DNA from: Cryptomeria japonica
Lineage: Eukaryota; Streptophyta; Pinopsida; Cupressales; Cupressaceae
Length of the DNA stretch: 64,000 nt
Assembly: GCF_030272615.1 (NCBI RefSeq)
Contig: NC_081415.1
Span: forward strand, 370,695,809-370,759,808
Direction: 5' to 3'
Part shown: piece after piece, positions 11,074 through 22,620 of the stretch
Position numbering within the stretch: position 1 is the stretch's first letter
Layout of the letters: every line of letters begins with the position of its first letter
Program-made: the position numbers and the translations under genes
Notes under the pieces: model-generated
The model's database searches: none
What the model was told of the DNA's origin: nothing
What the model saw: only the letters and a program-made list of their open reading frames with translations

Positions 11074-12927
11074 TGATGCTTTGCAAAAAGGATTAGAAAA
11101 TCTGTTTGATGGCAACACACACAAGAGCACAAGAAACAAACGTTAGTGTTAGCAACAAAAGATTATCCTAAACAGGCATATCAAGAGAGATATTAAGCAT
11201 GAAATAGAAAGCATATAAACATAGAATAAAATAGCTAATCAAGATGCTCATAGTTGCTCCTCCCTTGTTCCTCTCCTCTCCAAGTCCCAAATGAGTGTAG
11301 CTCTCAGCTTTTAGCACTAGCCATGGATGCCATATGGAGATTCAAGATAGTTGAATATGATAAGCAAATGCTATGCAAGTGTAGATAGTGATGCTATGAG
11401 AAAGCTCTATGCTAATACCAGTATAAAAACAATACTCTAATGTTTCCTCCTTTGCTTGAGGAGAAGGGTTCTATTTATAGAAGAAATGGGGAAATGAAGG
11501 GTTAAGATTGAATGGTTTAATCAAGGGCCAAGTTTGAAAGTTGGGGATCCATGTGCACAATTGGCACCAATAAAATGGTGACAAGTGTCAACATAGGATT
11601 GGGTTGAGAGAAGAGGTTGGAGGCATTAAAGGCCTGAGAAGACCTCATGGTTATCTAGAGGCTAAGGGTCAAGTCCAAATTAAGATTACCCACTGGATTA
11701 AGAGTTAATCTAAGGATAAACCTTTGTGCAAATGTTTAAGAGATAATCATGGTCAAAGCATTAATGGCCTGATGAGACCTTTGGGTTGGGTAGAGGTTGA
11801 GTCAAAACAAATGTTTTAACCATGTGGGAGGGTTTGAGGTAACCATTAATGGTTATTGAAGACTTTGGGGATTAAGTGGTTGAAGGTTGAAAGCCTTCAA
11901 TGGTTATCAAAGACTTTGAGCCATTTAGTGGTTGAAGGTTGAAAGCCTTCAATGGTTATCAAAGACTTTGAGCTATTTAGTGGTTGAAGGTTGAAAGCCT
12001 TTAATGGTTATCAAAGACTTTGAGGGTTTGAGAAGTGACTTCCCTTTTGATTAGGAATGTGACAAAGTTTAGAGAAGGGGTTAGGTTATTTAGAAGTGAT
12101 TAGAAAATTCTAGAAGGGGTTTAGGCATGCAAGTGGATTTTGTAGGAAAATGCAAGTGGGAGAAATTTTGGTATTTTCAATTAAAATAAAATCATTTATT
12201 TCAATTAAATGGTGTAATTTGCATTTGGATAAATATTCAAATAAATATTAATTTATTTAAATGAGAAAAATGAAGATAAAGCATTAAAATGCTTGAAGAC
12301 TTTGAGGGAAACCATTAAAGGCTTGAAGACTTTAAGGAAAACCATTAAAGTCTTAAGAAGACTATAGAAGGAAGCCATCAAATTTGAAGACTTTAAAGCC
12401 ATCAAGTTTGAATACTTTAAGGGAAACCATTAAAGGTTTCAAGTGGGTGAGGATAAATAGGATTTTAAATAAATAATTTATTTAAAATAGTTGTGCAACT
12501 TGCTTTTGTAGGAAAATACAAGTGGGTGGAGGATAAAGGTGATTTAAATAAATTATTTATTTAAAATAATTGTGCAACTTGCTTTTGTAGGAAAATACAA
12601 GTGGGTGGAGGATAAAGGTGATTTAAATAAATGTTAATTTATTTAAATGTGAGAGGTGGGATTTTGGGGGATTTAAATAAATATTAATTTATTTAAATGT
12701 GAGAGAAGATTTAATTAAACAAATATGATTTATTTATTTAATTAATGGTCTGAATTTGGTTAAGTGAATTAAATCAAATAAATTGAATAATTTATTTAAT
12801 TAATAGGAGAAGAGGGTTAAGATGAATTAATTAAATATTAATTTAATTAATTCATTAATTGATGGTTAAATAATCAAATAAATACTAAGTATTCATTTAA
12901 TTAAGTGGACAGATTTATGTGACTACA
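11074..12927 (-). repeat. Gypsy 3' LTR (1854 bp)
   Basis: On the element strand it begins TGTAGTCACATAAATC and ends GCATCA, the canonical TG...CA. It matches 25363-27163 along its full length, with roughly 18 substitutions seen by eye plus one repeat-unit difference. Internal features include a 52-bp tandem unit (three copies here, two in the other LTR). A roughly 80-bp unit (GCAACTTGCTTTTGTAGGAAA and following) is repeated near 12490-12640. Strongly AT-rich ATTTAAATAAATTA arrays run through 12440-12900. It would carry the promoter and poly(A) signals; a specific TATA box was not assigned. Confidence 0.96.
11877..12032. repeat. 52-bp tandem repeat in the LTR (three copies)
   Basis: The unit starting TGGTTGAAGGTTGAAAGCCT occurs at 11877, 11929 and 11981. 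The partner LTR has two copies (about 26166-26270). This accounts for 52 of the 53 bp by which the LTRs differ in length. Confidence 0.9.
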
Positions 12928-12940
12928 TTTGCCCCTCTTT
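12928..12940 (-). other. Gypsy polypurine tract
   Basis: On the element strand AAAGAGGGGCAAA lies directly against the TG of the 3' LTR. This is the position and composition expected for the plus-strand DNA primer in LTR retrotransposons. Confidence 0.85.
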
Positions 12941-15313
12941 GAGACGGTGCGGTTTATCGCGTCGTTTCAAAGAAAGAAAAATAGGTGTGAAGAAATGCCC
13001 CATAAAATGTAAATTTAATGGGTGGTATGCCCCCTCGAGAGATGGGCCGAATTTTTTTTTGAAAAATCGGGCGATCTCTCGAAAAAGAATGAAAAGTGGA
13101 GGGGAGGTAGAATAGAAGAAATTAGAACTAATGATGAAAGAATGGGAGAAAATGGAGTGAATATGAAGAAACAACAAGCCAGTGGGTACCCTGAGGTCAT
13201 GCAAGAAATACATAGCAGATGTAGTGTGGGGTTTGGATTGATGCTATACAATTGATCAAAATTGGTTAGACAATCTGGTGCAATCGGTTTAATTGCCCCG
13301 GTCAAGTCAAAGCGTGACAATTGATGTCAGTTGGTCGCTTGGACATGATAAAGTTTGAGTAAGTGAATCAAAGTGACCTGATGTGACTTAGACAATTGAT
13401 GTAATTGCCCGATGAAGTCAAGGTATATGAAGCAAAATACTCGTTGAGACTTAGACAATTGATGTAATTGTCCGTTGGATTGTGTTTGATTGGTTGATCA
13501 ATTGATAGTGTGTGCGTGTGATGGATGGTTGTGGTGAATCATAGCAGCCCCGTTGAGACTAGGTCATTATGATAAATGCCTGATGTAGTCTAGGATTACC
13601 ATGATCGATTACCTATTGAGATCCGATGATTCTTGATCAGAGTATCTGTTGATAGTCTAGGTGTGTGGGGGTCGATGTATCTGTGTAGACAGAGTAACTG
13701 GCTTAATTTTGTGGATGAGTGAGGATGGGAAGCGATGAAGGGATTAGGATGATGTTGATGATTAAGATAGGGAGGGTGAGGGGGGATTCGATGTTAGATA
13801 GAAGATATGGAGGACTAGGACCGAGTCCTATGGAAGAAGAGGAGTAAAATAGAGTATGCATTATTATGACTATGTATGCATGATATGCAGCTATTATGAA
13901 TGTATGGATGGGTGGAATGCAATGAAATGCAATATATACAGATGAGATGAGATGACGATCCATGGTGCTTTATTTTTCATCATTGAGCTTTAAAATGTTG
14001 TAAGAAAATACAAGCAACTTGACATAAAGATTCAAGATGACCAGAGTATTTCTTACATGGATTTGATATAGCAAGTTAATACAAGCAACTTGATATAATG
14101 GATCAAGTTGACCAGAGTATTGCTTGCGGAACAGATAAGGATTATCTCTGTTCATGCATGACTTGGATCGTCCTCCTTGATCTTAGGCTGATCATATCCT
14201 GAGACAATTGCATATCGTAATAAGAGATAAAACCTTTATCTAGTTTGGAGGAGGTAGGAGGAACCAAATAAAAAGCATTGTACCTGCAAACAAACAGTAT
14301 ATACATAAAGAATAAAGAATAAGGATCCTTGGTAATGGTTCATGCTCATATGGTCGAGGTATACGCTATAGTCAGCAAGCCGTAGTGATCTATGACTGTA
14401 TTTTTGCCTATGATCACGTAACTTAGTGAACTTCCCACGTAGACACCATTAGTACATGCCCCGGAACTTCATCGGAAATAATGCGCAAACGATACAAAAC
14501 AATGCTGAAAGATCCTAATATAAATTACTAGACCATAAATCAACCAAGTATTTGATAGTGTAAACAGAATTTTCTTGTCAAAGAAAATGTCATCTTGTCT
14601 TTGTTTTGGTAAGGAAGGATGCATCCTTGTTGAAGACAGTTTGATTGTTGATGTTGATTGTGTGGTTGATTGGTAAATGGTCATTGTGTGAGTATTTTGT
14701 CAATGTTTGTTTTGGTATCTGCATGGATGAGTATGTACAAGGTGTTACCATGTTTTTGTGTGATTTTTCAATGGTTTTGTCGATGTTTTTGGATTTTGAA
14801 TGTTTTTGGTATTTTTTGTTGAGACATTTTTGAATGTTTTTGGATTTTTGCGAGATATTTTTTTTTGAATGTTTTTGGATTTTTGACGATTGCTTTGAAT
14901 GAAAAACTTAATGAATCATAAGACAATGTAGAATCCACTTCCATCAATAGGTTAAAGGCATTGCCCCCAATTTTAGACATGACTATGAAAAAGCGGGATG
15001 CAGATGTATGGAGTACTATCATAATTGCAGAGGAATAACAAGCCATGGTTTTGGATGGATGGATGTATGTATGAAGTAGATGCGATCGCAACAAGTCTGA
15101 AAGACAATGGAGCCATAGCCTTTACGAGTGGCGCCTGTTTGCCAGGTTTTCACCACCGTACTTACCCAAGGTGCCACCGGAGTGGTTGTTCACCATTTGG
15201 ATGCATGATTTTTCTTTACTTTTTTTTGAATGTTTTTGTATTTTCTTCAGGACATTTTTCTGAATGTTTTTGGTATTTTCTGGTATGCAAGGGAGCCTGA
15301 TGCTTTGTTTAGC
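12941..15313 (-). other. Gypsy 3' untranslated region between integrase and LTR
   Basis: About 2.4 kb between the end of pol and the polypurine tract. Short open frames on both strands (for example around 13015-13320) overlap each other and lack domain signatures, so I do not call genes. The stretch 14740-15280 repeats the phrase GAATGTTTTTGGATTTT several times. Long spacers after pol are common in Tat-type elements. Confidence 0.6.
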
Positions 15314-16480
15314 TTAGGTATAAAACCATTTGAGTTGCATGTTGTTAATTGGATCTGCGAGCGGTTCTCCTTCTGAAGTAGCCAACTGATATGCCCCGAA
15401 CCCAAATACAGTAGTGACAACATATGGGCCCAGCCAGTTTGATTCAAACTTGCCCTGATGTTCTCTGTTTGGTTGGTTGCGAGGATTCTCTCAAAGAACA
15501 AGATCACCTACCTCAAATGTACGAGGTCTAACTCGGTGATTGTAGCTTCTGCTCATGCGCTGCTGATAGGCTTTGAGGTGATTGTATGCAGCTTGTCGTT
15601 TCTCATCAAGTAACTCTAAGTCCTGAAGACGGGATACTCTGTAGGCTTCGTCATCAATGAGATTGTGCAAGGAAACCTGTAATGATGGTATCTCGACCTC
15701 AATAGGCAAGATAGCTTCTGCACCATAGACCAATGAATAAGGAGTTGCACCTGTAGGGGTTCGAATGCTAGTTCGATATGCCCATAGTGCCGGATTTAGT
15801 TGAACATGCCAGTCACGGCCGGCATCATTGACTGTCTTTTTGAGGATTCTTAATATGTTTTTATTGGATGCTTCGGCCTGACCATTGCCTTGTGGGTAAT
15901 AGGGGGTGGAAAAGCAGTGTCGGATATGAAATTTCTCACAAAGTTCACAGACATCCTGATTTTTGAAAGGGAGACCGTTATCTGTGATGATGGACATGGG
16001 CACACCATACCGGCAGATGATGTAGTTGAGGATGAATGAGGCGATCTGCTTGCCGGTGACTTGGGTAAGTGGAACAGCTTCGATCCACTTTGTGAAATAT
16101 TCGATGGCGGTAATAATGAATTTGTGGCCATTGGATGAAGATGGATGAATCTTACCCACAAGGTCAAGGCCCCATTGATAGAAAGGCCATGGTGTTGTGA
16201 TTGGTTGCAGTTCCTGAGCTGGTGCATGTATCAGGTCGCCATGAACTTGACATTTCTTGCATTTTTTGACAAAGTACTAGGAATCCTTTTCCATAGATGG
16301 CCAATAATATCCAGCTCGCAGGAGTTTCTTGGCGAGTGATGGACAACTTGAATGAGTCCCGCAAATTCCTTCATGTACCTCTTCCAAAGCCTTTGTTATC
16401 TCACCTTGTTCCAGACATCAAAGGAGAGTACCATCAAGACCACGTCGGTATAGGGTTTCGGCAATAATGGTATATCGAGC
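15314..16480 (-). pseudogene. Gypsy integrase (stops; first catalytic Asp is Glu)
   Basis: Integrase would join the cDNA to host DNA. The N-terminal zinc module is visible as EVHEGICGTHSS followed by KKCKKC (HHCC) around 16380-16250. The catalytic core follows at 16159-15700: AIEYFTKWIEA, where the usual DYFTKW Asp is Glu; IITDNGLPF with the second Asp; and YYPQGNGQAEASN with the Glu. The ALWAYRTS and PYSLVYGAEA motifs come next. The C-terminal part ends GDLVL, stop, then NWLGPYVV, and the frame ends at TAA (15314-15316). In-frame stops lie at 16418, 16277 and 15491. All segments are in the same frame as the reverse transcriptase. Confidence 0.93.
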
Positions 16481-16501
16481 AGTTTGGCGAATGAAGGTTT
16501 T

Positions 16502-17078
16502 TCATTGGTTATTCGATTGGTTGGGAGGAAGGGTGTGATCGCGGAGATAGGTGTAGAACTCACCGTACCATGGGGATTCAGAACCAATAAGGTGACATAT
16601 CATTTCAGATTTGGGGATATCATAAGCGGGGATCCAAAGCTGTTCTACCAAGAACTCATAGTGTGTTGAATTTTGTGGAAGATCTAGGAGAGATGCGATG
16701 GTAGCCATAGCGTCAGCAGCTCGATTCTGATCTCTTGGTATCTGCTCAAAAGTGATAGTAGTAAATGATGTCTTTAGAGTGTCCACCATTTGCTTATATG
16801 GCATGCGTTTATCATCTTTGGTCTGATATTCATCTGTTGCTTGTCGAATGACTAGTTGGGAATCGCCATATACTTGCAGTTCTTGTAATTTTCATTGTAC
16901 GGCTAACCTAAGTCCTGTGATCAAGGCCTCATACTCTGCTATGTTGTTTATGCATGGAAATGTGAGCCTGTAAGACTTCGGGATGCTATCACCTTGAGGT
17001 GTGATAAACAGAATGCCTGCCCCCGAGCTGTGCCTAGTGTATGAACCATCAAAATATAGTTTCCATGGTTGTGCTGTT
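16502..17078 (-). pseudogene. Gypsy second (plant-type) RNase H
   Basis: Second RNase H, acquired in the Tat lineage and lying between the polymerase-linked RNase H and integrase. Catalytic residues are visible: Asp in LYFDGSYTRHSSGAG, Glu in NNIAEYEALITGL, Asp in VYGDSQLV and Asp in DQNRAADAMA. A TGA at 16892-16894 interrupts after LRLAVQ where a sense codon (probably Trp) is expected. Another TGA at 16502 follows the domain. The four-residue DEDD set is intact apart from those stops. The domain's presence is the main ground for the Tat assignment. Confidence 0.88.
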
Positions 17079-18500
17079 GTGATCATGAATATCTCTTCAT
17101 CTGGAAAATTGGAAATAAGAGGATGATCGCCTGTGAGGGGTGCATCGGCCAACTGATCTGCAATAACTTGACCTTTGATAGCTTTACGGTCTACATACTC
17201 GATGTCAAATTCACTTAGAATCATCACCCATTTGGCCAAGCGACCTGTTAATGCTACTTTGCTGAGTAAATACTTGAGTGGATCAATCTTTGCAATGAGT
17301 TGTACCTTGTGTGTCAACAGATAGTGCCTCAATTTTGTGGCTGCTAAGATCACTGCTAGGCAAGCTTGCTCAATAGGTGTGTAATTGAGTTCATAGCCAA
17401 CTAGTGTGCGAGAGATGTAGTATACAGCACACTCTTTGCCTTTTGCATTATGTTGTGCCAGTAATACACCTAATGTTGTACTTGTTGCCGAGATATAGAG
17501 TAACAATGGTCTACTTGGATCTGGTGGCATCAACAATGGTGGATTCATGAGATAGTCTTTAAGCATCTGAAATGCTTGCTGGCATCGGGCATCCCACTGA
17601 AAGCAGATGTTCTTGTGTAGCAGATGTGTAAATGGGTGACACTTATCAGCCAATTGTGCAATGAATCTTCGGATGGATTGAAGTCGCCCTTGTAATGTCC
17701 TTAGCTGACTGATATTCTTTGGTGGTGGCATGTCCATGATTGCTTTTACCTTTGCTGGGTCGACCTCAATACCTTTGCTTGAGACAATGTATCCTAGAAG
17801 CTTCCCAGAGGTCACTCCAAAGACACATTTCTTTGGGTTGAGTCGAACATGGTATTGTTCCAGTCTATCAAAGATTTTATCTAAGATGTGGAGATGTCCT
17901 TTTTTGGTGAGTGATTTTGCTAGTAAGTCATCAACATAATCTTCCATCATGGTATGCATCATGTCATGGAAGATGGTGGTCATTGCCCTTTGATAGGTGG
18001 CTCCTGCATTCTTTAGACCGAAGGGCATTACATTCCAGCAATATGTGCCCCATGGACATGTGAAGGTTGTCTTATGTTGGTCCTCTGGTGCGATCTTTAT
18101 TTGATTCTATCCTAAAAAGCCATCCATGAGTGAAAGCATGGCGTGTCCTGCTGTCAGATCCACTATGATGTCGATATTTGGCAGGGGGAAGTCATCCTTA
18201 GGACATGCCTTATTCAAATCCCTGAAGTCAGTACAAATGCGGATACCCCCTTTTGGTTTGCCGATAGGCACAATGTTGGAGATCCATTCTGCATAATCAA
18301 TTGGTCTAATGAAACCAACATCTAGGAGTTTCTTGAGTTCTGTTTTGACTAGCACTGCAATTTGGGGATGCATCTTACGAAGCTTCTGCTTGACAGGTTT
18401 GGCTCCTTCTGCGATGGTGAGGTGATGCATGACTAAATCAGGATCAAGCCCAGGCATGTCTGCATAGGACCATGCGAAGTTGATCTGATGCTTCTGGAAG
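17079..18500 (-). pseudogene. Gypsy reverse transcriptase and linked RNase H
   Basis: The reverse transcriptase core begins near 18410 with KPVKQKLRKMHP. It continues with GFIRPIDYAEWISNIVPI, GGIRICTDFRDLNKACPKD, LPNID and LSLMDGF (motif A Asp), then MPFGLKNAGATYQ and YVDDLL (catalytic box intact). A TAG at 18107 sits where the family has Tyr or a similar codon before NQIKI. The Ty3-type RNase H follows (LLLYISATSTTLGVLLAQ, YYISRTLVGYELNYTPIEQ, KLRHYL, DQLADAP). Here ISAT holds Ser where DAS/DAT-type Asp is usual in many Ty3 RNases H, so this first RNase H may be inactive, as is typical of dual-RNase H elements. Confidence 0.94.
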
Positions 18501-20035
18501 AACTCTATAAATTTAGGTTGTTCCTCTGGAGTGAGAAGAGATGCCCGATGTATGATATGAGGATTTTCAGGAGTCCCCACATTGTACTCTTTGGTTTCCT
18601 CGATGAGAATTGTTGATCGTTCCTGTTGTATACTATCAGGGAGAATGTCAAACCCTTCATCCTCAGGTGCCTCAGAGAGGTTTTCACCGTTGGATACGCT
18701 CTTTCTTTTTAGTTTTGTCGGATCAAACAGTGCCACAGTGTGGTTTTTACTGGAAGATCCATGTTTTATTGTTATATTTTTGTAGCTAAAGGGTTTGGCA
18801 TCCGCCCCAAAGTATGCTGCGCTATTTAGTTCTATGGCGAATCTAGCTTTGTGATCCCCGCTTGGTAGGTTATCCCTTAATTCCAAATAGTCAATGATGG
18901 CCTCATTGTTTTGGAAGAAGTCAAGACATGGGGGATTTGGGTGGTTCCATTCGATGAGTTTGGGGTGGATAATGGGCATTACTTCATCGATTAGGTTAAG
19001 TGTGTTAGATGTATCAGTGAGGGTTAAGACATTATGGTGAAGGTCGTTAATGATACTCTCCCTGTCAGAATCAGGCGTAGGATGAGACGTAGGGTCTGTG
19101 GAAGATGTTTCCAGTTTAGGAACCCAAGTGGTCTTTATCTGTGCTTCTCTGTAAACAAGGATGTCTTTGCGTGGTGGAGGTGGTGATGTGTCTTCCTCAT
19201 CTGAAGTATTAAGTTGTACCGAATCAAATTCCCATTCATGTGAGTCGGTCTCTGAATCACTTTCCAGCATCCGATTGCTATACCATACTGGGATGTCCTT
19301 TGAGTTAAACACTGCAGGTGTGATCGGTTTATGTACCTTTGTAGTGATCGGTGTTGTAGGAAGGTCAATGGGGAATAAAGAATCTGGTATAGGAAGTATC
19401 GGCAGTGTTGACTCAGTGGCTTTTGCGGGAACTGCTAGTACCATAGATGTTGCTGCAGGTTCTGATACATTTGCTGCTGCTAATGGTACTATGGATGTAA
19501 TGGTTGTTGCGAATGGGATTATTGGTTTGAGTGGTGGGATGATTGGTATTGTAGATGGTTGCGTTGGGGTTGTGAGCCTCGATGGGGCAGTTGGGATGGT
19601 GCTTGAGGCTGCTTTAATGATGAAAGGTGTCCTTTTTGCAGTAGGCTGACATAATGGTTTGCTAGGTTTTCCTTTGAATCTGAGTTTAGGAAAGATTTCT
19701 TTCTCAAAGCCTAGGCCTGTATTACCTTTGGGCTTTAATTCTGGCAGCAGAGGTTCATGTCGTCCTTGTTTGCAATATCCCAAAGCACTCTGACCATCAT
19801 ATCCCATTCTTTGCATAATGAGGAGACCTTTGCCATACTGATCCATAGGAAGTTTAACTTGTGGTAGATCAGTGGTGATGGGATCTTTATAGATCCATTC
19901 CGCCAAGTCCTCATCTTGGGTTTCTTCTTCTTGACTCTTTCCAAGGATGAAAGGCGTCAAAGCACATGCTGGCGTGACTATGGGTTGTTGGAGTAACTGT
20001 TGTGGTTTACCATGTGTTTGAGGAGAAGTGGGCAT
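18501..20035 (-). pseudogene. Gypsy polyprotein linker with G-patch-like segment
   Basis: About 510 codons between protease and reverse transcriptase, open throughout. Near 19860-19700 a glycine-spaced segment (YGKGLLIMQRMGYDGQSALG, then QGRHEPL and NTGLGFEKE) fits the G-patch pattern, a short RNA-binding module found in some retroelement polyproteins. It is followed by a long Pro/Thr/Ala/Ile-rich low-complexity region (about 19650-19300) and an acidic stretch with HEWEFDSV and TSDEEDTSPPPP. Just before the polymerase are conserved YFGADAKPFSYKNI and HQINFAWSYADMPGLDP. A TAG at 20036 separates it from the protease in the same frame. Confidence 0.75.
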
Positions 20036-20845
20036 CTATCCCACACAAAAGAGTTGACTCAAGTTGTATTCCCCGGGACCTTCCTTTGCTATTTTCATCT
20101 TAATCTTTTCTTGCTTCGGTATAGTGGTGTTTGAACTGGCAAGAGAGGCTAGACTTATATATGATGTGGAGGAAATGGCTTCTCTATTATTAGGAACAGT
20201 AATCTCTGGTTGATGGCTGATATTATGGCAATATGCAAAGGGATTTGCATCACCCAGAATTGTGATCTCTACACCGTTATGTGGGAACTTGATACATTGA
20301 TGGTAGGTAGATGGAACGGCTTGCATGGCATGTATCCAAGGTCTTCCTAACAATAGATTGTATGGCAGAGGAAGGTCCAAAACCTGACAAATGATGTGCT
20401 TTACCACGGGGCCCACTCGGATTGGTAGTACCACAGCTCCTTTGGATGAACGCTCTGCATCGTCATAAGCTTTGATTGTGATCTTTTGACGAGGATCCAC
20501 TGATTCGATCGCATATCCCAATGCTGTGACCAACTGCAGTGTGCAAATATTCAGGCCTGCTCCATTATTGATCAAGACTCGCTTGATCCTATGCTGGTTA
20601 ATAAATCCTTCGATGTGGAGTGAGGCATTATGTGGTTGTTGGAAGGAAGAGTTGTCACTTTCAGAAAAAGTGAGACAAGGTGATGACTTTAGACTTCCAA
20701 CCATGGCTTGAAATTGGTCCGTATTTAGATTTGCGGGGACTGACGCTTCTTGGAGTACTTGATCCAAGATAGTTTTATGAGATGGCGATAGACGCAAAAG
20801 CTCTAAAATGGATATAAGTGCAGGGGTTTTGTCTAATTGTTCCAC
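20036..20845 (-). pseudogene. Gypsy aspartic protease region (catalytic Asp to Asn)
   Basis: Retropepsin-like protease that would process the polyprotein. The region has HNASLHIEGFINQHRIKRVL, then INNGAGLNICTLQ, where the family has D-N/G-GAG; the catalytic Asp is Asn through a single G-to-A change. PYNLLLGRPWIHAMQAVPST is the second conserved block (ILGRPWI type). It is in frame with the gag segment upstream and the G-patch/reverse transcriptase segment downstream, with a TAG at its end. Loss of the active-site residue means the protease would be dead even if the stops were read through. Confidence 0.85.
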
Positions 20846-21388
20846 AAGATTGTACTGCTTTGGGATGGAGGTGGTGCCTTGTGGAGCTGCCTTTATGGTA
20901 ACTTTGCCGCGGCGTGTAACAACATTGCAATTTGAGTTGGGATTTTTGAAGGTTATAGTTGCAACTTGTTCATTGGCATCATACAGATGATTTACGGTGT
21001 AATTATACGCAACCTATGTATACTCAGTGGTATCATTGCCTCGTCTGGAAGTGGAAGGATCCCTTTGATCTTGTGATGGAAGTGGATTTTTGAACATCAG
21101 ATGATCATTATTGGTTGTTTTTGGGTTATGTCCTTCAATTTCAATTTCTCCTCGATCAATAAGATCCTGAATGAGATCTTTCAATCGGTGACAATTACTT
21201 GTCTTGTGTCCTCTTCCTTGATGGAATTCACAGTGTTCAGTATCTCTCCACCATGCCGGTTTGACTTGAGGCTCATAGTTTGATAGCTTAGGCAGAGTGA
21301 CCAAATTTTGAGAAATGAGTTATCGCAATACTGTTTCAATGGGTTCCCCTAAGGGAGTGTATGTGCGTTTCTATTTTTGTTGACGAGG
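20846..21388 (-). pseudogene. Gypsy Gag C-terminus with zinc-binding motif
   Basis: Continuation of gag toward the protease in the same frame, interrupted by stops at about 21376, 21320 and 21014. The motif CEFHQGRGHKTSNCHRLKDL (C-x2-H-x4-H-x4-C) at about 21235-21175 is the zinc-binding pattern usual after Gag in plant Tat/Athila-type elements. It is followed by the LIQDLIDRGEI helix. The segment after the TAG at 21014 continues to the protease without further breaks. Confidence 0.8.
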
Positions 21389-22620
21389 TCAAGGTTCATC
21401 ATGAGATGTGATGCAACCTTGATTAGAAGGAACATTTGTGTTGTTTTGAGGTGGAGGATTTTGTCCTGCAAACCAAACCACGGGTTGTGCGTTTTGGATA
21501 GTCCTAGCATCCACAACCCCATCATTGACGATATTCTTGTTTTTATTCCAGAAGTTTGGTTTATCATTGTTGAAGCGTGGGCGAGGACCATCTTTTGGTT
21601 CATTAAAGATTTTGATGAGTCCCTTCTTGATAAGTGCCCTTTCGCACTTCAAACCCTTGGTGATCATATCATTAAAAGAGTCTGTGTCTTTGACATCCAG
21701 GTGAAATTCCATTTCTTCGTTTAAGTTGGAAATGACTATTTCCACTAGTTCTCGTTCAGGTAACTGAAGAGAACGTCTGCTAGACATTTGACGCCATCGT
21801 TGCAGGAATACTGAGAATTGCTCACCTGGTTTTTGTTTGGTGTTGCATAGATCAGCCATGGTGACATCGCGTTCAATGTTATGAGAGTAATGAGCTAGGA
21901 ACTTCTGGATGAGTTCCTCAAATGTTCTAATGCCACCTGGTAGTCGGGAAAACCATGATGTGGTTGCTCCTCCCAAGCTTTGGGGAAAAAGGCGCATTAG
22001 GTAGGTGTCTTCATATGCCACTTCAAGACAAGCGAAATGAAATTCTCTGACATGATCACGAGGATCTCCCTTTCCTCTATATTTTTCGAATTTGGGTGTT
22101 TCGAATCCTCGAGGAAATGGTGGCATGTAAAGATTCCTATCAAAAGGATAGGGACAGATGTCATTGAGTGAGAATTGGTTAGTCTTGACACCACTATGAA
22201 GCTGTTGGGCGAGATTCTCGACTTGTTGCCGCAACATCTCCATTTCATTTGGAGGAGGAGGTGGTGGGTTACCTTGAGGAATGTTATATCTGATGGGATC
22301 TCTACCTCTTTCCTCTTCATGGTGACTTTGTCTTTCTGATGTTGTCTTAATTGGGCAAGATCAAAGTCAGAGGGGAGTTTTGCTCCTTCTTGAGCGAGTC
22401 TTAAGAAGTGAGCATCCGCATTGCTCCTGAGTATTTCGTCAAAAAGTTTGTTAAAGAGAGGGTTATGCTAAGCCCTTTCTATTGTTGCAGGAGTGGGAGT
22501 ACTTGGGTTCTCGTCATCTACATTTCCTCCAAGTGCTTCTTGAAATTCATTGATATTTTCCTCTTCTTCTTCTTCCCTTTCTATTTCTCGTTGCCTTGAC
22601 TGTGATCGGGTTTGAGCCAT
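21389..22620 (-). pseudogene. Gypsy Gag (retrotrans_gag)
   Basis: Structural capsid protein of the element. It probably starts at 22620 with MAQTRSQSRQREIE and an acidic Glu-rich run. A TAG at 22468 and a frameshift near 22320 interrupt it. The main block from 22243 has the classic capsid signatures: MPPFPRGFETPKFEKYRGKG, DPRDHVREFHFACLEVAY, LMRLFPQSLGGATTSWFSRL, TFEELIQKFLAHYSHN, CNTKQKPGEQFSVFLQRWR and LPERELVEIVISNL. It ends at a TGA at 21389 in the same frame as pro and pol. Identity rests on these motifs and on position after the leader. Confidence 0.9.

Noticed and set aside
13015-13320. Overlapping open frames on both strands in the Gypsy 3' region
   Set aside because: They shadow each other, have no domain, and lie in an untranslated spacer.
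19161-19649. 162-codon plus-strand frame
   Set aside because: Antisense shadow of the low-complexity linker in the Gypsy polyprotein.
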